A program made the translations under genes and the position numbers. A DNA stretch of 64,000 bases from Vicia villosa (taxonomy: Eukaryota; Streptophyta; Magnoliopsida; Fabales; Fabaceae), in the NCBI RefSeq assembly GCF_029867415.1, contig NC_081180.1:232676625-232740624 (forward strand), written 5' to 3'. Position 1 is the stretch's first letter; every line of letters begins with the position of its first letter. Under the pieces are notes generated by a model, which worked only from the letters and a program-made list of their open reading frames with translations, was not told the DNA's origin and did not search any database. Shown here piece by piece: positions 33,273-45,000 of the stretch.

Positions 33273-34616
33273 TCAGGTCTCCCGTGGACGCTTTCTCTTT
33301 GCCCCCAGGAATGTGTTGATCTGCTGTTCTTCTTGAAGCTGTCCGGTGAGCTCCAATATCCTTCTCTCATAGTCCTGACAGTATGCTTTGAAGGTGTCTC
33401 TTTCCTCTTTGAGTTGAACCCAAGATTTTTGCAACTCTTCTAGGTCAGTTGGCATGTCCGGGTGCAGAATAACTTGAGGTTCATATCCTTCGACCTCTGG
33501 TTCAATAGTCACAGGTAGAACAACAGGATATGGCATAAGGAGTTTCTGAGCATGAGTGCGGACCCATCTGAGGTAGGGTTCCATAGGGATAGAATTCCAT
33601 TGCCCCAGAGTTTTGCTTTCTATTCTATAGACACTGCCCCATGCATGTATGAACCTTCGTCGGTGTCTATGAGAATCATTCTCGTAATCAAACACAATGC
33701 CACGGATAATCATGTCATGAGGACCGTTGCTCCTTGCATATCCGAATTGGCGTAGAGCTAAAGAGGGATTGTAAGTGATGCCTCCTTTGATGCCAAGGAG
33801 TGGCACATTAGGGTACTCTCCACAATGATCAATGATAGTAATGTCTCTTTGAAAGAAGTTGTTCCACCGGATATCTGAATGAGACAAAGACATAATCCTG
33901 CGAGACCATTGCATTCTTTGTTCATTTCTCAACACTGATCGGGGAAGATGAAATGTAAACCACCTAGCCAGTAGTGGTATACAGCACATGAGAGTTCCTT
34001 GTTTCTTCATGGTACGAGTGTGTAGAGAATGTAGAATGTCTCCCAGCAATGTTGGTACCGGGTTACGGATTAGGAAAAGGTTGATGATGTGTACACTTAT
34101 GAACTGGTCGGGATTTGGGAATAAAACCAACCCATAGATCAAAAGTGCCATAACTTCCTCAAAAGCTGGATAACTTTTGTTTTCTAGCAGTAGTCGAGCC
34201 TTTTCCAACAAGAACTTGGCAAGCAAACCCTTAACTCCACTCTTTGTTTCCCAATTGGACTCGATTTCTGATTTCCGCAGATGTAAAGCAGCAGCAATGA
34301 CTTCAGGTTTTGGAATCCTTTCTAAACCAGTGAAAGGTAATCGATTTCGAACAGGCAATCCAATTAGTTCAGAGAATTCTTCCAAAGTGGGTACCAACTG
34401 GTAATCAGGAAAGGTAAAGCAATGATGTTCAGGGTCAAAGAACTGGAACAGGACCCGTATCATGTCTTCTTCAAATTTTGAGGTAACCAAATGGAGTAGG
34501 TGACCATGCCTTTCAGTGAATTGAACATTCCTGGGGAATTCTGACACTAAGTCTTTTAGTTCAGATGGTACCGTTGAGATGTTGATTCGGATGTAATCTT
34601 TGGTGGCGGGAGCCAT
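33273..34616 (-). CDS. Ogre ORF1 protein (DUF7745-like)
   Basis: A 447-residue intact protein encoded between the leader and gag. The open frame extends 33 codons further up, but ATG 34616 (MAPATKDYIRINIS) fits the family start and the extra N terminus looks like untranslated leader. Recognisable blocks: CFTFPDYQLVPTLEEFSELI, LPFTGLERIPKPEVIAAALH, LIYGLVLFPNPDQF, GEYPNVPLLGIKGGITYNPS, then a charged coiled-coil-like C terminus ending KRKRPRET, which could act as a nuclear localisation signal. An additional ORF ahead of gag is characteristic of Ogre. Its biochemical role is unknown. It is the only long element frame here without a break. Confidence 0.88.
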   Translation of the reverse strand: MAPATKDYIRINISTVPSELKDLVSEFPRNVQFTERHGHLLHLVTSKFEEDMIRVLFQFFDPEHHCFTFPDYQLVPTLEEFSELIGLPVRNRLPFTGLERIPKPEVIAAALHLRKSEIESNWETKSGVKGLLAKFLLEKARLLLENKSYPAFEEVMALLIYGLVLFPNPDQFISVHIINLFLIRNPVPTLLGDILHSLHTRTMKKQGTLMCCIPLLARWFTFHLPRSVLRNEQRMQWSRRIMSLSHSDIRWNNFFQRDITIIDHCGEYPNVPLLGIKGGITYNPSLALRQFGYARSNGPHDMIIRGIVFDYENDSHRHRRRFIHAWGSVYRIESKTLGQWNSIPMEPYLRWVRTHAQKLLMPYPVVLPVTIEPEVEGYEPQVILHPDMPTDLEELQKSWVQLKEERDTFKAYCQDYERRILELTGQLQEEQQINTFLGAKRKRPRET

Positions 34617-35275
34617 TACCTGCGAAAACAAAGGTAAACTCTTTGATCCTTGAAGTGTTTGGTGCAAAAATGATATGCTTATGATGCAAACATGTGGCAC
34701 ACAAAAACAAATCAAACAATAGCCTTAGGTTTAAAGGCTTGCATGGAGCTGATAGGTGATACCCTCCCCACTGAAGTTGAGTTGGTTAAAACCTGTCCTA
34801 GAATAGTATTCGGGTTCTATGATCCTCGGAAGTAACATCTCAATGCGGCGCTCAAGCGGCCGATCAAAATATTCCTCGAGGATAACTAACTTCGATCAAT
34901 TTCAAAGCTAGCCACTTAATAGGCCACAAGTCAAGTTCAACTAAAAAGGTTCTAAGACAAATTAGTGTTTAATGACATTTCGGAAGCCTAATATACTCCT
35001 TGATCGTTTTCAAGGGACATCAGTATAAACCAAAGTATCGCACTAATGATGACTACCAGATCAACCGTATCGGTACATGCCGTACAGTTTCCTTGGTCTA
35101 TTGTCATATACTTAAGGTATCTCGAGATTCGGGTTAGAATCTTTCACACAAGCAAAATACCCAAACAAACCTTTGAAAAATAGAGCAATCAAGTCAATCA
35201 ATTGAAAACATCGAAGTGATCTATTCTCTTAAGGTAACCCCTTTTGAAAACATTTTGTTTTTTTTTGAAAGTATT
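34617..35275 (-). other. Ogre 5' untranslated leader
   Basis: Between the primer site and ORF1. No gene seen. It presumably carries packaging signals, but none is identifiable by eye. Confidence 0.6.
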
Positions 35276-35293
35276 TCCCCAGCAGAGTCGCCA
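35276..35293 (-). other. Primer-binding site (tRNA-Arg type)
   Basis: Minus-strand TGGCGACTCTGCTGGGGA, four bases (GAAC) after the LTR end. The same 18 bases occur at 62435-62452 in the second element. A tRNA-Arg primer is the reported type for Ogre elements. Confidence 0.85.
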
Positions 35294-35297
35294 GTTC

Positions 35298-38200
35298 TGT
35301 GGACCTCCGATTTTTTAATCCCGGGCCATACCTCTGTTCTGTAGAGATACGTGAACTGACTCTTTTTTATCGCTTAATGCTTTCGCATTTTGAAAATTCA
35401 CAGAGTCGCCACCGACCTTTTATTTTATCCAATTAAGGAAAGGTTTATAAAAGAAACAGAAAAAAGACCTTTAAGAAATTCTGGGTAAGGGGGTAGGTTA
35501 TACAAAGGGAAGGTGTTAGCACCCTTTGTATCCATGGACTCTTAAGTTTGCTTAGCTCACTTGTTTTTCGATTACTTTTCAATTGCTCTAAAATTGCTCA
35601 TATGTGGTTTCAAATACCTTTGTAATTTGAATTTTGTAATGATCCGTGTGTGGATGTATACAAAATGCTTGTTTATCTTTCGAAAGATGTTTTGAAAAGA
35701 ACGTTAACTTTGTAATAATCTGTGTTTGGATGTATACAAAGTATTGTCTTTTTTGAAAGTTTTGTTTTGAAAAACAACAATGTATGAGAATTTTGTTTGT
35801 TTTGATTTGAGCAAGCAAACTAGGAGGTCTACCTTGAGTTGTAAGGTCTTTATCCTGTTTCCTTTAAAAATCTATCCTTTCACCGGATATAAACGCAAGG
35901 TTCGATTTTGTACTCAAAATAGTGGAATTTTGACTTTGATTTTGAAAAGAATGAGAAGGGATTACCTTAAAAGGTGCAAGTGTGATTGTGATTGTATTCA
36001 GATATTTTATCTTTGAAGTTAGTGATCTAACGGTTCAATTTTATCTTTGACATACACGCAGTTTATATTTGCTGGAAATTAAAATGCGGAAATGTAAAGT
36101 GCGGAAAGTAAATCTACGCTATTACATCGATTGTGCAGGAAATGTAAACTAGCCTATTTACATGAATTTGACATCCTATACATTTATCTAGGAATTTAAA
36201 TTGCAAGAAAAATAAAAGGCATGTTTTTTGGATTTTTTATGATTTATTTTAATTATGACTAATGCATGATTAATTAAATTAAAATGAAGAAAAAAGATGA
36301 AAATAGATTTAAACCTAGAAATTAAGTTTAAAATATGTACAAAATATTTGTCAATTAATTTTAAAACAAAACTAATTTTTTTTGGAATTTTTGGAATTGA
36401 TTTGAAATTGATTTGAGTTAATTAAAACATAATTATACAAATAATTAAAACTTAAAGAGAAAATTATTCAAAATATGTACAAAATTAGTTTATAATATAT
36501 AAACAATATTTAACATAAAGAACAATTTTTTTTATGATTTTTTGATTGGTTAGAATAATTAAAAAGCAAATATATAAATATATACTAATTAATTATGCAA
36601 AATATTTAAATTTTGAAGAAAAATAAAATATTTTTATTTCAGAAAATAATATATTATTTTAGAAGTCTAAAAATATTTTTTGTGTATTTTTTGGATTTTT
36701 AAAACTATTTTTAATTAATTTAACAAAGAAATTAAAATAAAATAGAAAATAAAAGGATACTGATCATGTGTGGTTGGATTGAGGGTCCATGATAAGGATT
36801 GTTTGATCTGGCGCGTTGGATGATTCATCAAATGAGATCAGATGGTCCAGAAATTGAGGCACGTGGTGATCAGTACACCTGCAAAGCACAGAATTAGAGG
36901 AAATTTTAAAAAAGTACGCGCGCTGGCTGTCCAATGAGGTGGGGACACCTCATCATCTTCAACCTCTCGCTAGGGCCTTTTACAGCGCTTTTATGAAAGA
37001 GCGCTGTAATTGATGAGCTTCATACCTGCAAAATAACGAATAGGGGTAAACGAGCATAGAAATCAGGCGCGATGGTACCATTGGATTCGTCTTGTTCCAC
37101 TGAATGTAACCCTGCCCTTAATTTGTTTTAATTTTGGCCCTAATGAAGAACCCTAATTTTGAGCTAAGAAAACCCTAAAATGGTATATGCTACAAACAGC
37201 CATTAAAATCCAATTGAAGCTCCAGAAACGACCAGAGCTTCAAACCAAACACAATTATGCATCTACATCTTGTTAAATATGCATGTGTTATGAGATATAA
37301 GTTGGTTTTAGTTTGAACAAACCGTGGCCTATATAGCTCGATTCAATGAGGTTTAAGACTTGGAAATGATTGGAATTGTTTCAGTGAAGCTCAGAGATGA
37401 TGTTTGAGTGCTTAGTTTGTATTGAAATGGACTGAAATTAAAAACTCGAATTTGAATTTTCTTTGAATTTTTTCAAGTGGTTACAAGTGTATATGAGCAA
37501 GGCTTTGTTTCTGATTCGTGTCCCTTATGTTACTGAAGCATGCTAGCCTATTTATAAGCATTGAGTGCTTAGAATTGAAGCTAAGAAGCAACTAGTTGCC
37601 TTTGTGGAATTCTTGCATTTTTTATATTAAAAAAGCTTTGAATTATTGACCAAGTCCTCTTGTCTTCAATGCATCTGCCTTGCTCTTCAATTCTCTGCAG
37701 AAAGATGAGGATTCCTTGGGTGAGTCATGCTTGGAAGTTAAGCTACCATTTATCCATCCATTTTCCTTTTAATTTTAATCTTAAAATAAGATAAAATCAT
37801 GCCAAAAATGGATAAAAAAGGTGTGGGCCTTGTCTTGGTCGTGGGAGGCCCATAATAACATGGCAAAGATGTTTGAATGCTGAAAACTTGGCCCCATTTG
37901 GAAAAAATACATTTTTGAGCAATGTTGGTTTCATGCATTTTCCCAAAATTTAGCCAACTTCAACAAGGTGTAAATCCCTCAATTTTTGTCATATGAAGGA
38001 GATCTTGCACTTTTTGGAAACCTCAAAGAGTCCTCTAACCAATGCCTTTGATCTCATGTCAAAATGATTTTTGAAGCTCCTTGTGTGTCCTTTTGAAAAA
38101 AGTGTCTTTTTGTTGACTTTGAAAATGACCTGTAATGTCTTTGATCATATTTTTCAAATGGTGAATCCAATGACCATGGGATCAATGGCATTTGAAAGAT

Positions 38201-39050
38201 AATTGAACTTCCTTCAAAATAAGCTTTGGTTTGAATTTTTTGGATGAAGGATGAGAGAGTTATGATCAGTCAAAGTTGAGTTGACTTTTCAGGCAAAAAC
38301 CCTAATTTTGAATCTTAGGGTTTTGTTGATTTTTGATCTTTCCTTGATGAATTATGATCATCCAATGATCAAATGATGAATCCTTTGACAAAATATGGAC
38401 TTTGACAAAAAATTCATTTTTGACTGTCTGTTGACTTTTTCGGTCAAACGGGTCGTCTGTTGACTGTTTGAGCTGCTGACGGTGCGTCTGAGTGAATTGA
38501 AGTTTGAAAATTTGTATGATGGTACTTTGAGATATATGGATGTGTATGAAATCCATTTGAGCTCTCAAAACTTGTTTCTCCTGTAAAAACAAGAAAACCC
38601 TAGTCAGGGACTGTTTGTGTAGGAGACAGTTAAGCGTACCTGATTTTTGTGCAGTGTTGAGTCTCTGCTAATCGCGTGATATTCAGAAGACTTCTAGAAC
38701 AAAAATCTTGGAATTTTGAATTGTGAAAGATTGATTTGATTGATGGTACAAAACACTAAGAATTGTACTGCCAGCAGTTTGGCTGTCAACTGACTGTCCA
38801 GGTATTGATGTAGCAGTTAGAGTGAAAAATCAACAGTCAAAGTTAATTTTCTTTTTTGTTGTTTTTGTTTTTGTTTTATGTGAAAAATGAAAGTTTATTT
38901 ACATGACTTGTTAAAAAAACAGACATAATAAATAACTAATATACTGTTACCAGTACAGTCTGAGTTTCCTGATTCTGCGCCTGCAAAAAGATTTAACTCT
39001 GTACCAATTGTGTCAGTACTATTTATCTGTAAATAAATAAATAGCATGTG
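35298..39050 (-). repeat. 5' LTR of the Ogre element, lacking its outer 202 bp
   Basis: Aligns with 19262-23038 (3,753 versus 3,777 bp; the main indels are near 35531 and 36438). It stops at ...AATAGCATGTG (39050), whereas the other LTR continues 202 bp further to its TATAACA end. The missing part is the start of U3. The TATA box at 37548-37558 is retained. The target-site duplication follows directly. Confidence 0.92.
37548..37558 (-). promoter_or_regulatory. Candidate TATA box in the 5' LTR
   Basis: Minus-strand CTTATAAATAG, same position as in the other LTR. If active, it would transcribe the element from about 37520 leftward. Confidence 0.5.
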
Positions 39051-39055
39051 CTTAC
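39051..39055 (+). repeat. Right target-site duplication (CTTAC) of the Ogre element
   Basis: Second copy of CTTAC. The monomer resumes as CTTACAAATG, so exactly 5 bp were duplicated. Confidence 0.95.
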
Positions 39056-42000
39056 AAATGAAACAAAATGAATGGTGAGAAGTTGTATAGAATTGTTTGA
39101 TTACTAAATATTGTAATGTTGATCAGAATGTTTTATGTTAAACTGATTTGATCATTCTCCTAATCAATACTGAAATCAAAAATTTGTTTGTGGTGTTAAA
39201 CAACTAAGAGCTACTTTTGCATTCTTAAATAGCTTAGGTGTTTAGAAGTAATTGAATGTATGCATTTTGTTTATGCTTGTTGATAAAACATTTATAATTG
39301 AACTAGTTCTGATGTTGGATAGTTTTTGCATTTTAGTGCAATCATCTATATCCTTTTTATAAATCTCTAAAAAAAATATACAAGTCCCCTACCAATATCA
39401 AGAGTTATAGTTTTAATCTTTTGTAAAAGTGATTGAGTTGGTCTTTGAAAATATATCATTTTTCAAAATTTAATCATATTTAAATTTGTATTTACAATAT
39501 GAAGAACATTTGATTTTAATCCTTTAAAATAATGAGTAAATACATCATTTGTTGAATGAGTAAAAGAAGTCAAATTTATTTATAATAGTGTCCACCGGAA
39601 GTTTAACAAGCATACAATATGGAGATTAAATAGTTGAAGTGGAAAAGATTCAGTTGATAAGCAAGAATCAACAACCATGATATTTTTTATGTAACTTATT
39701 TTTATTATAAATTTACCCTCAACTCAAGGCAATAATTAAAATAAAAATTAAGAACTGAACCATTTTTCTATTTTTCCATTAATTACGTAGTTAGAGTTTT
39801 TAATTTGTAATTCCTTGTGTTGAAGCAGGTTGTTGCTCGAACACAAGGTGTGTCGAAGTGTGTAATAGTTTGTTACACATAGATTTGTTTTAGATCTAGA
39901 TATATTTGATTTAGATTTAAAATAGATTAGATTTGATTTAATTCCAAAATAGGTATTTTGGGCTTTTATAGTTTTGGGCTTTGGCTTAGGGAGAAAGCTA
40001 AACTAAATCTATAAATAGGGAGTAACCTTCATTATTTGTAATCAAGTCAATAACTTGTATTCACAGAAGTTGCAGTTGCAAGTGAATAACAGATTTTCCA
40101 CAGATTGTGGGCAGAGAGAAATTCTGCAGAAAATACTTTCTTCTTCCCTTTTAATTTTCGCAAACCCTAATCCTACTTTTGTTCTTATTTTGCTCTGTGC
40201 TGGAGATTTGAGTTGCTTTAGAGATAAACTGCTTGAATCTTTATCTAGGATGATTATCTGTTAGTTTTTGAACTTTAGAGATAGATTTAGAGCTAGCATT
40301 CACTGTTTGTATCTGTACGCTGCAAATTTATTTCTCAAGCCATGCCTTTTGACCTGTGTTTGATTGGATGCACTCATTTTTTGTCAGTGTCACATGTTTA
40401 TTTGGTTGTGTTGTATTTACAAACATGTCTTACAAATGAAACAAAATGAATGGTGAGAAGTTGTATAGAATTGTTTGATTACTAAATATTGTAATGTTGA
40501 TCAGAATGTTTTATGTTAAACTGATTTGATCATTCTCCTAATCAATACTGAAATCAAAAATTTGTTTGTGGTGTTAAACAACTAAGAGCTACTTTTGCAT
40601 TCTTAAATAGCTTAGGTGTTTAGAAGTAATTGAATGTATGCATTTTGTTTATGCTTGTTGATAAAACATTTATAATTGAACTAGTTCTGATGTTGGATAG
40701 TTTTTGCATTTTAGTGCAATCATCTATATCCTTTTTATAAATCTCTAAAAAAAATATACAAGTCCCCTACCAATATCAAGAGTTATAGTTTTAATCTTTT
40801 GTAAAAGTGATTGAGTTGGTCTTTGAAAATATATCATTTTTCAAAATTTAATCATATTTAAATTTGTATTTACAATATGAAGAACATTTGATTTTAATCC
40901 TTTAAAATAATGAGTAAATACATCATTTGTTGAATGAGTAAAAGAAGTCAAATTTATTTATAATAGTGTCCACCGGAAGTTTAACAAGCATACAATATGG
41001 AGATTAAATAGTTGAAGTGGAAAAGATTCAGTTGATAAGCAAGAATCAACAACCATGATATTTTTTATGTAACTTATTTTTATTATAAATTTACCCTCAA
41101 CTCAAGGCAATAATTAAAATAAAAATTAAGAACTGAACCATTTTTCTATTTTTCCATTAATTACGTAGTTAGAGTTTTTAATTTGTAATTCCTTGTGTTG
41201 AAGCAGGTTGTTGCTCGAACACAAGGTGTGTCGAAGTGTGTAATAGTTTGTTACACATAGATTTGTTTTAGATCTAGATATATTTGATTTAGATTTAAAA
41301 TAGATTAGATTTGATTTAATTCCAAAATAGGTATTTTGGGCTTTTATAGTTTTGGGCTTTGGCTTAGGGAGAAAGCTAAACTAAATCTATAAATAGGGAG
41401 TAACCTTCATTATTTGTAATCAAGTCAATAACTTGTATTCACAGAAGTTGCAGTTGCAAGTGAATAACAGATTTTCCACAGATTGTGGGCAGAGAGAAAT
41501 TCTGCAGAAAATACTTTCTTCTTCCCTTTTAATTTTCGCAAACCCTAATCCTACTTTTGTTCTTATTTTGCTCTGTGCTGGAGATTTGAGTTGCTTTAGA
41601 GATAAACTGCTTGAATCTTTATCTAGGATGATTATCTGTTAGTTTTTGAACTTTAGAGATAGATTTAGAGCTAGCATTCACTGTTTGTATCTGTACGCTG
41701 CAAATTTATTTCTCAAGCCATGCCTTTTGACCTGTGTTTGATTGGATGCACTCATTTTTTGTCAGTGTCACATGTTTATTTGGTTGTGTTGTATTTACAA
41801 ACATGTCTTACAAATGAAACAAAATGAATGGTGAGAAGTTGTATAGAATTGTTTGATTACTAAATATTGTAATGTTGATCAGAATGTTTTATGTTAAACT
41901 GATTTGATCATTCTCCTAATCAATACTGAAATCAAAAATTTGTTTGTGGTGTTAAACAACTAAGAGCTACTTTTGCATTCTTAAATAGCTTAGGTGTTTA

Positions 42001-45000
42001 GAAGTAATTGAATGTATGCATTTTGTTTATGCTTGTTGATAAAACATTTATAATTGAACTAGTTCTGATGTTGGATAGTTTTTGCATTTTAGTGCAATCA
42101 TCTATATCCTTTTTATAAATCTCTAAAAAAAATATACAAGTCCCCTACCAATATCAAGAGTTATAGTTTTAATCTTTTGTAAAAGTGATTGAGTTGGTCT
42201 TTGAAAATATATCATTTTTCAAAATTTAATCATATTTAAATTTGTATTTACAATATGAAGAACATTTGATTTTAATCCTTTAAAATAATGAGTAAATACA
42301 TCATTTGTTGAATGAGTAAAAGAAGTCAAATTTATTTATAATAGTGTCCACCGGAAGTTTAACAAGCATACAATATGGAGATTAAATAGTTGAAGTGGAA
42401 AAGATTCAGTTGATAAGCAAGAATCAACAACCATGATATTTTTTATGTAACTTATTTTTATTATAAATTTACCCTCAACTCAAGGCAATAATTAAAATAA
42501 AAATTAAGAACTGAACCATTTTTCTATTTTTCCATTAATTACGTAGTTAGAGTTTTTAATTTGTAATTCCTTGTGTTGAAGCAGGTTGTTGCTCGAACAC
42601 AAGGTGTGTCGAAGTGTGTAATAGTTTGTTACACATAGATTTGTTTTAGATCTAGATATATTTGATTTAGATTTAAAATAGATTAGATTTGATTTAATTC
42701 CAAAATAGGTATTTTGGGCTTTTATAGTTTTGGGCTTTGGCTTAGGGAGAAAGCTAAACTAAATCTATAAATAGGGAGTAACCTTCATTATTTGTAATCA
42801 AGTCAATAACTTGTATTCACAGAAGTTGCAGTTGCAAGTGAATAACAGATTTTCCACAGATTGTGGGCAGAGAGAAATTCTGCAGAAAATACTTTCTTCT
42901 TCCCTTTTAATTTTCGCAAACCCTAATCCTACTTTTGTTCTTATTTTGCTCTGTGCTGGAGATTTGAGTTGCTTTAGAGATAAACTGCTTGAATCTTTAT
43001 CTAGGATGATTATCTGTTAGTTTTTGAACTTTAGAGATAGATTTAGAGCTAGCATTCACTGTTTGTATCTGTACGCTGCAAATTTATTTCTCAAGCCATG
43101 CCTTTTGACCTGTGTTTGATTGGATGCACTCATTTTTTGTCAGTGTCACATGTTTATTTGGTTGTGTTGTATTTACAAACATGTCTTACAAATGAAACAA
43201 AATGAATGGTGAGAAGTTGTATAGAATTGTTTGATTACTAAATATTGTAATGTTGATCAGAATGTTTTATGTTAAACTGATTTGATCATTCTCCTAATCA
43301 ATACTGAAATCAAAAATTTGTTTGTGGTGTTAAACAACTAAGAGCTACTTTTGCATTCTTAAATAGCTTAGGTGTTTAGAAGTAATTGAATGTATGCATT
43401 TTGTTTATGCTTGTTGATAAAACATTTATAATTGAACTAGTTCTGATGTTGGATAGTTTTTGCATTTTAGTGCAATCATCTATATCCTTTTTATAAATCT
43501 CTAAAAAAAATATACAAGTCCCCTACCAATATCAAGAGTTATAGTTTTAATCTTTTGTAAAAGTGATTGAGTTGGTCTTTGAAAATATATCATTTTTCAA
43601 AATTTAATCATATTTAAATTTGTATTTACAATATGAAGAACATTTGATTTTAATCCTTTAAAATAATGAGTAAATACATCATTTGTTGAATGAGTAAAAG
43701 AAGTCAAATTTATTTATAATAGTGTCCACCGGAAGTTTAACAAGCATACAATATGGAGATTAAATAGTTGAAGTGGAAAAGATTCAGTTGATAAGCAAGA
43801 ATCAACAACCATGATATTTTTTATGTAACTTATTTTTATTATAAATTTACCCTCAACTCAAGGCAATAATTAAAATAAAAATTAAGAACTGAACCATTTT
43901 TCTATTTTTCCATTAATTACGTAGTTAGAGTTTTTAATTTGTAATTCCTTGTGTTGAAGCAGGTTGTTGCTCGAACACAAGGTGTGTCGAAGTGTGTAAT
44001 AGTTTGTTACACATAGATTTGTTTTAGATCTAGATATATTTGATTTAGATTTAAAATAGATTAGATTTGATTTAATTCCAAAATAGGTATTTTGGGCTTT
44101 TATAGTTTTGGGCTTTGGCTTAGGGAGAAAGCTAAACTAAATCTATAAATAGGGAGTAACCTTCATTATTTGTAATCAAGTCAATAACTTGTATTCACAG
44201 AAGTTGCAGTTGCAAGTGAATAACAGATTTTCCACAGATTGTGGGCAGAGAGAAATTCTGCAGAAAATACTTTCTTCTTCCCTTTTAATTTTCGCAAACC
44301 CTAATCCTACTTTTGTTCTTATTTTGCTCTGTGCTGGAGATTTGAGTTGCTTTAGAGATAAACTGCTTGAATCTTTATCTAGGATGATTATCTGTTAGTT
44401 TTTGAACTTTAGAGATAGATTTAGAGCTAGCATTCACTGTTTGTATCTGTACGCTGCAAATTTATTTCTCAAGCCATGCCTTTTGACCTGTGTTTGATTG
44501 GATGCACTCATTTTTTGTCAGTGTCACATGTTTATTTGGTTGTGTTGTATTTACAAACATGTCTTACAAATGAAACAAAATGAATGGTGAGAAGTTGTAT
44601 AGAATTGTTTGATTACTAAATATTGTAATGTTGATCAGAATGTTTTATGTTAAACTGATTTGATCATTCTCCTAATCAATACTGAAATCAAAAATTTGTT
44701 TGTGGTGTTAAACAACTAAGAGCTACTTTTGCATTCTTAAATAGCTTAGGTGTTTAGAAGTAATTGAATGTATGCATTTTGTTTATGCTTGTTGATAAAA
44801 CATTTATAATTGAACTAGTTCTGATGTTGGATAGTTTTTGCATTTTAGTGCAATCATCTATATCCTTTTTATAAATCTCTAAAAAAAATATACAAGTCCC
44901 CTACCAATATCAAGAGTTATAGTTTTAATCTTTTGTAAAAGTGATTGAGTTGGTCTTTGAAAATATATCATTTTTCAAAATTTAATCATATTTAAATTTG

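Larger units (their letters stand above)
19262..39050 (-). mobile_element. Ogre-type Ty3/gypsy LTR retrotransposon inserted in the tandem array
   Basis: A 19,789-bp element on the minus strand. Minus-strand order: 5' LTR (39050-35298, outer end missing), tRNA-Arg-type primer site (35293-35276), ORF1, gag-protease, intron, RT / RNase H / second RNase H / integrase, hairpins, 47-bp tandem repeat, purine-rich tract (23262-23241), 3' LTR (23240-19262). Multi-kb LTRs, an ORF1 ahead of gag, dual RNase H and an intron between protease and RT are established traits of Ogre elements. The two LTRs differ by roughly 15-25 substitutions and two short indels by eye, implying a recent insertion. One frameshift and three premature stops make it non-autonomous as it stands. 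Confidence 0.93.
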
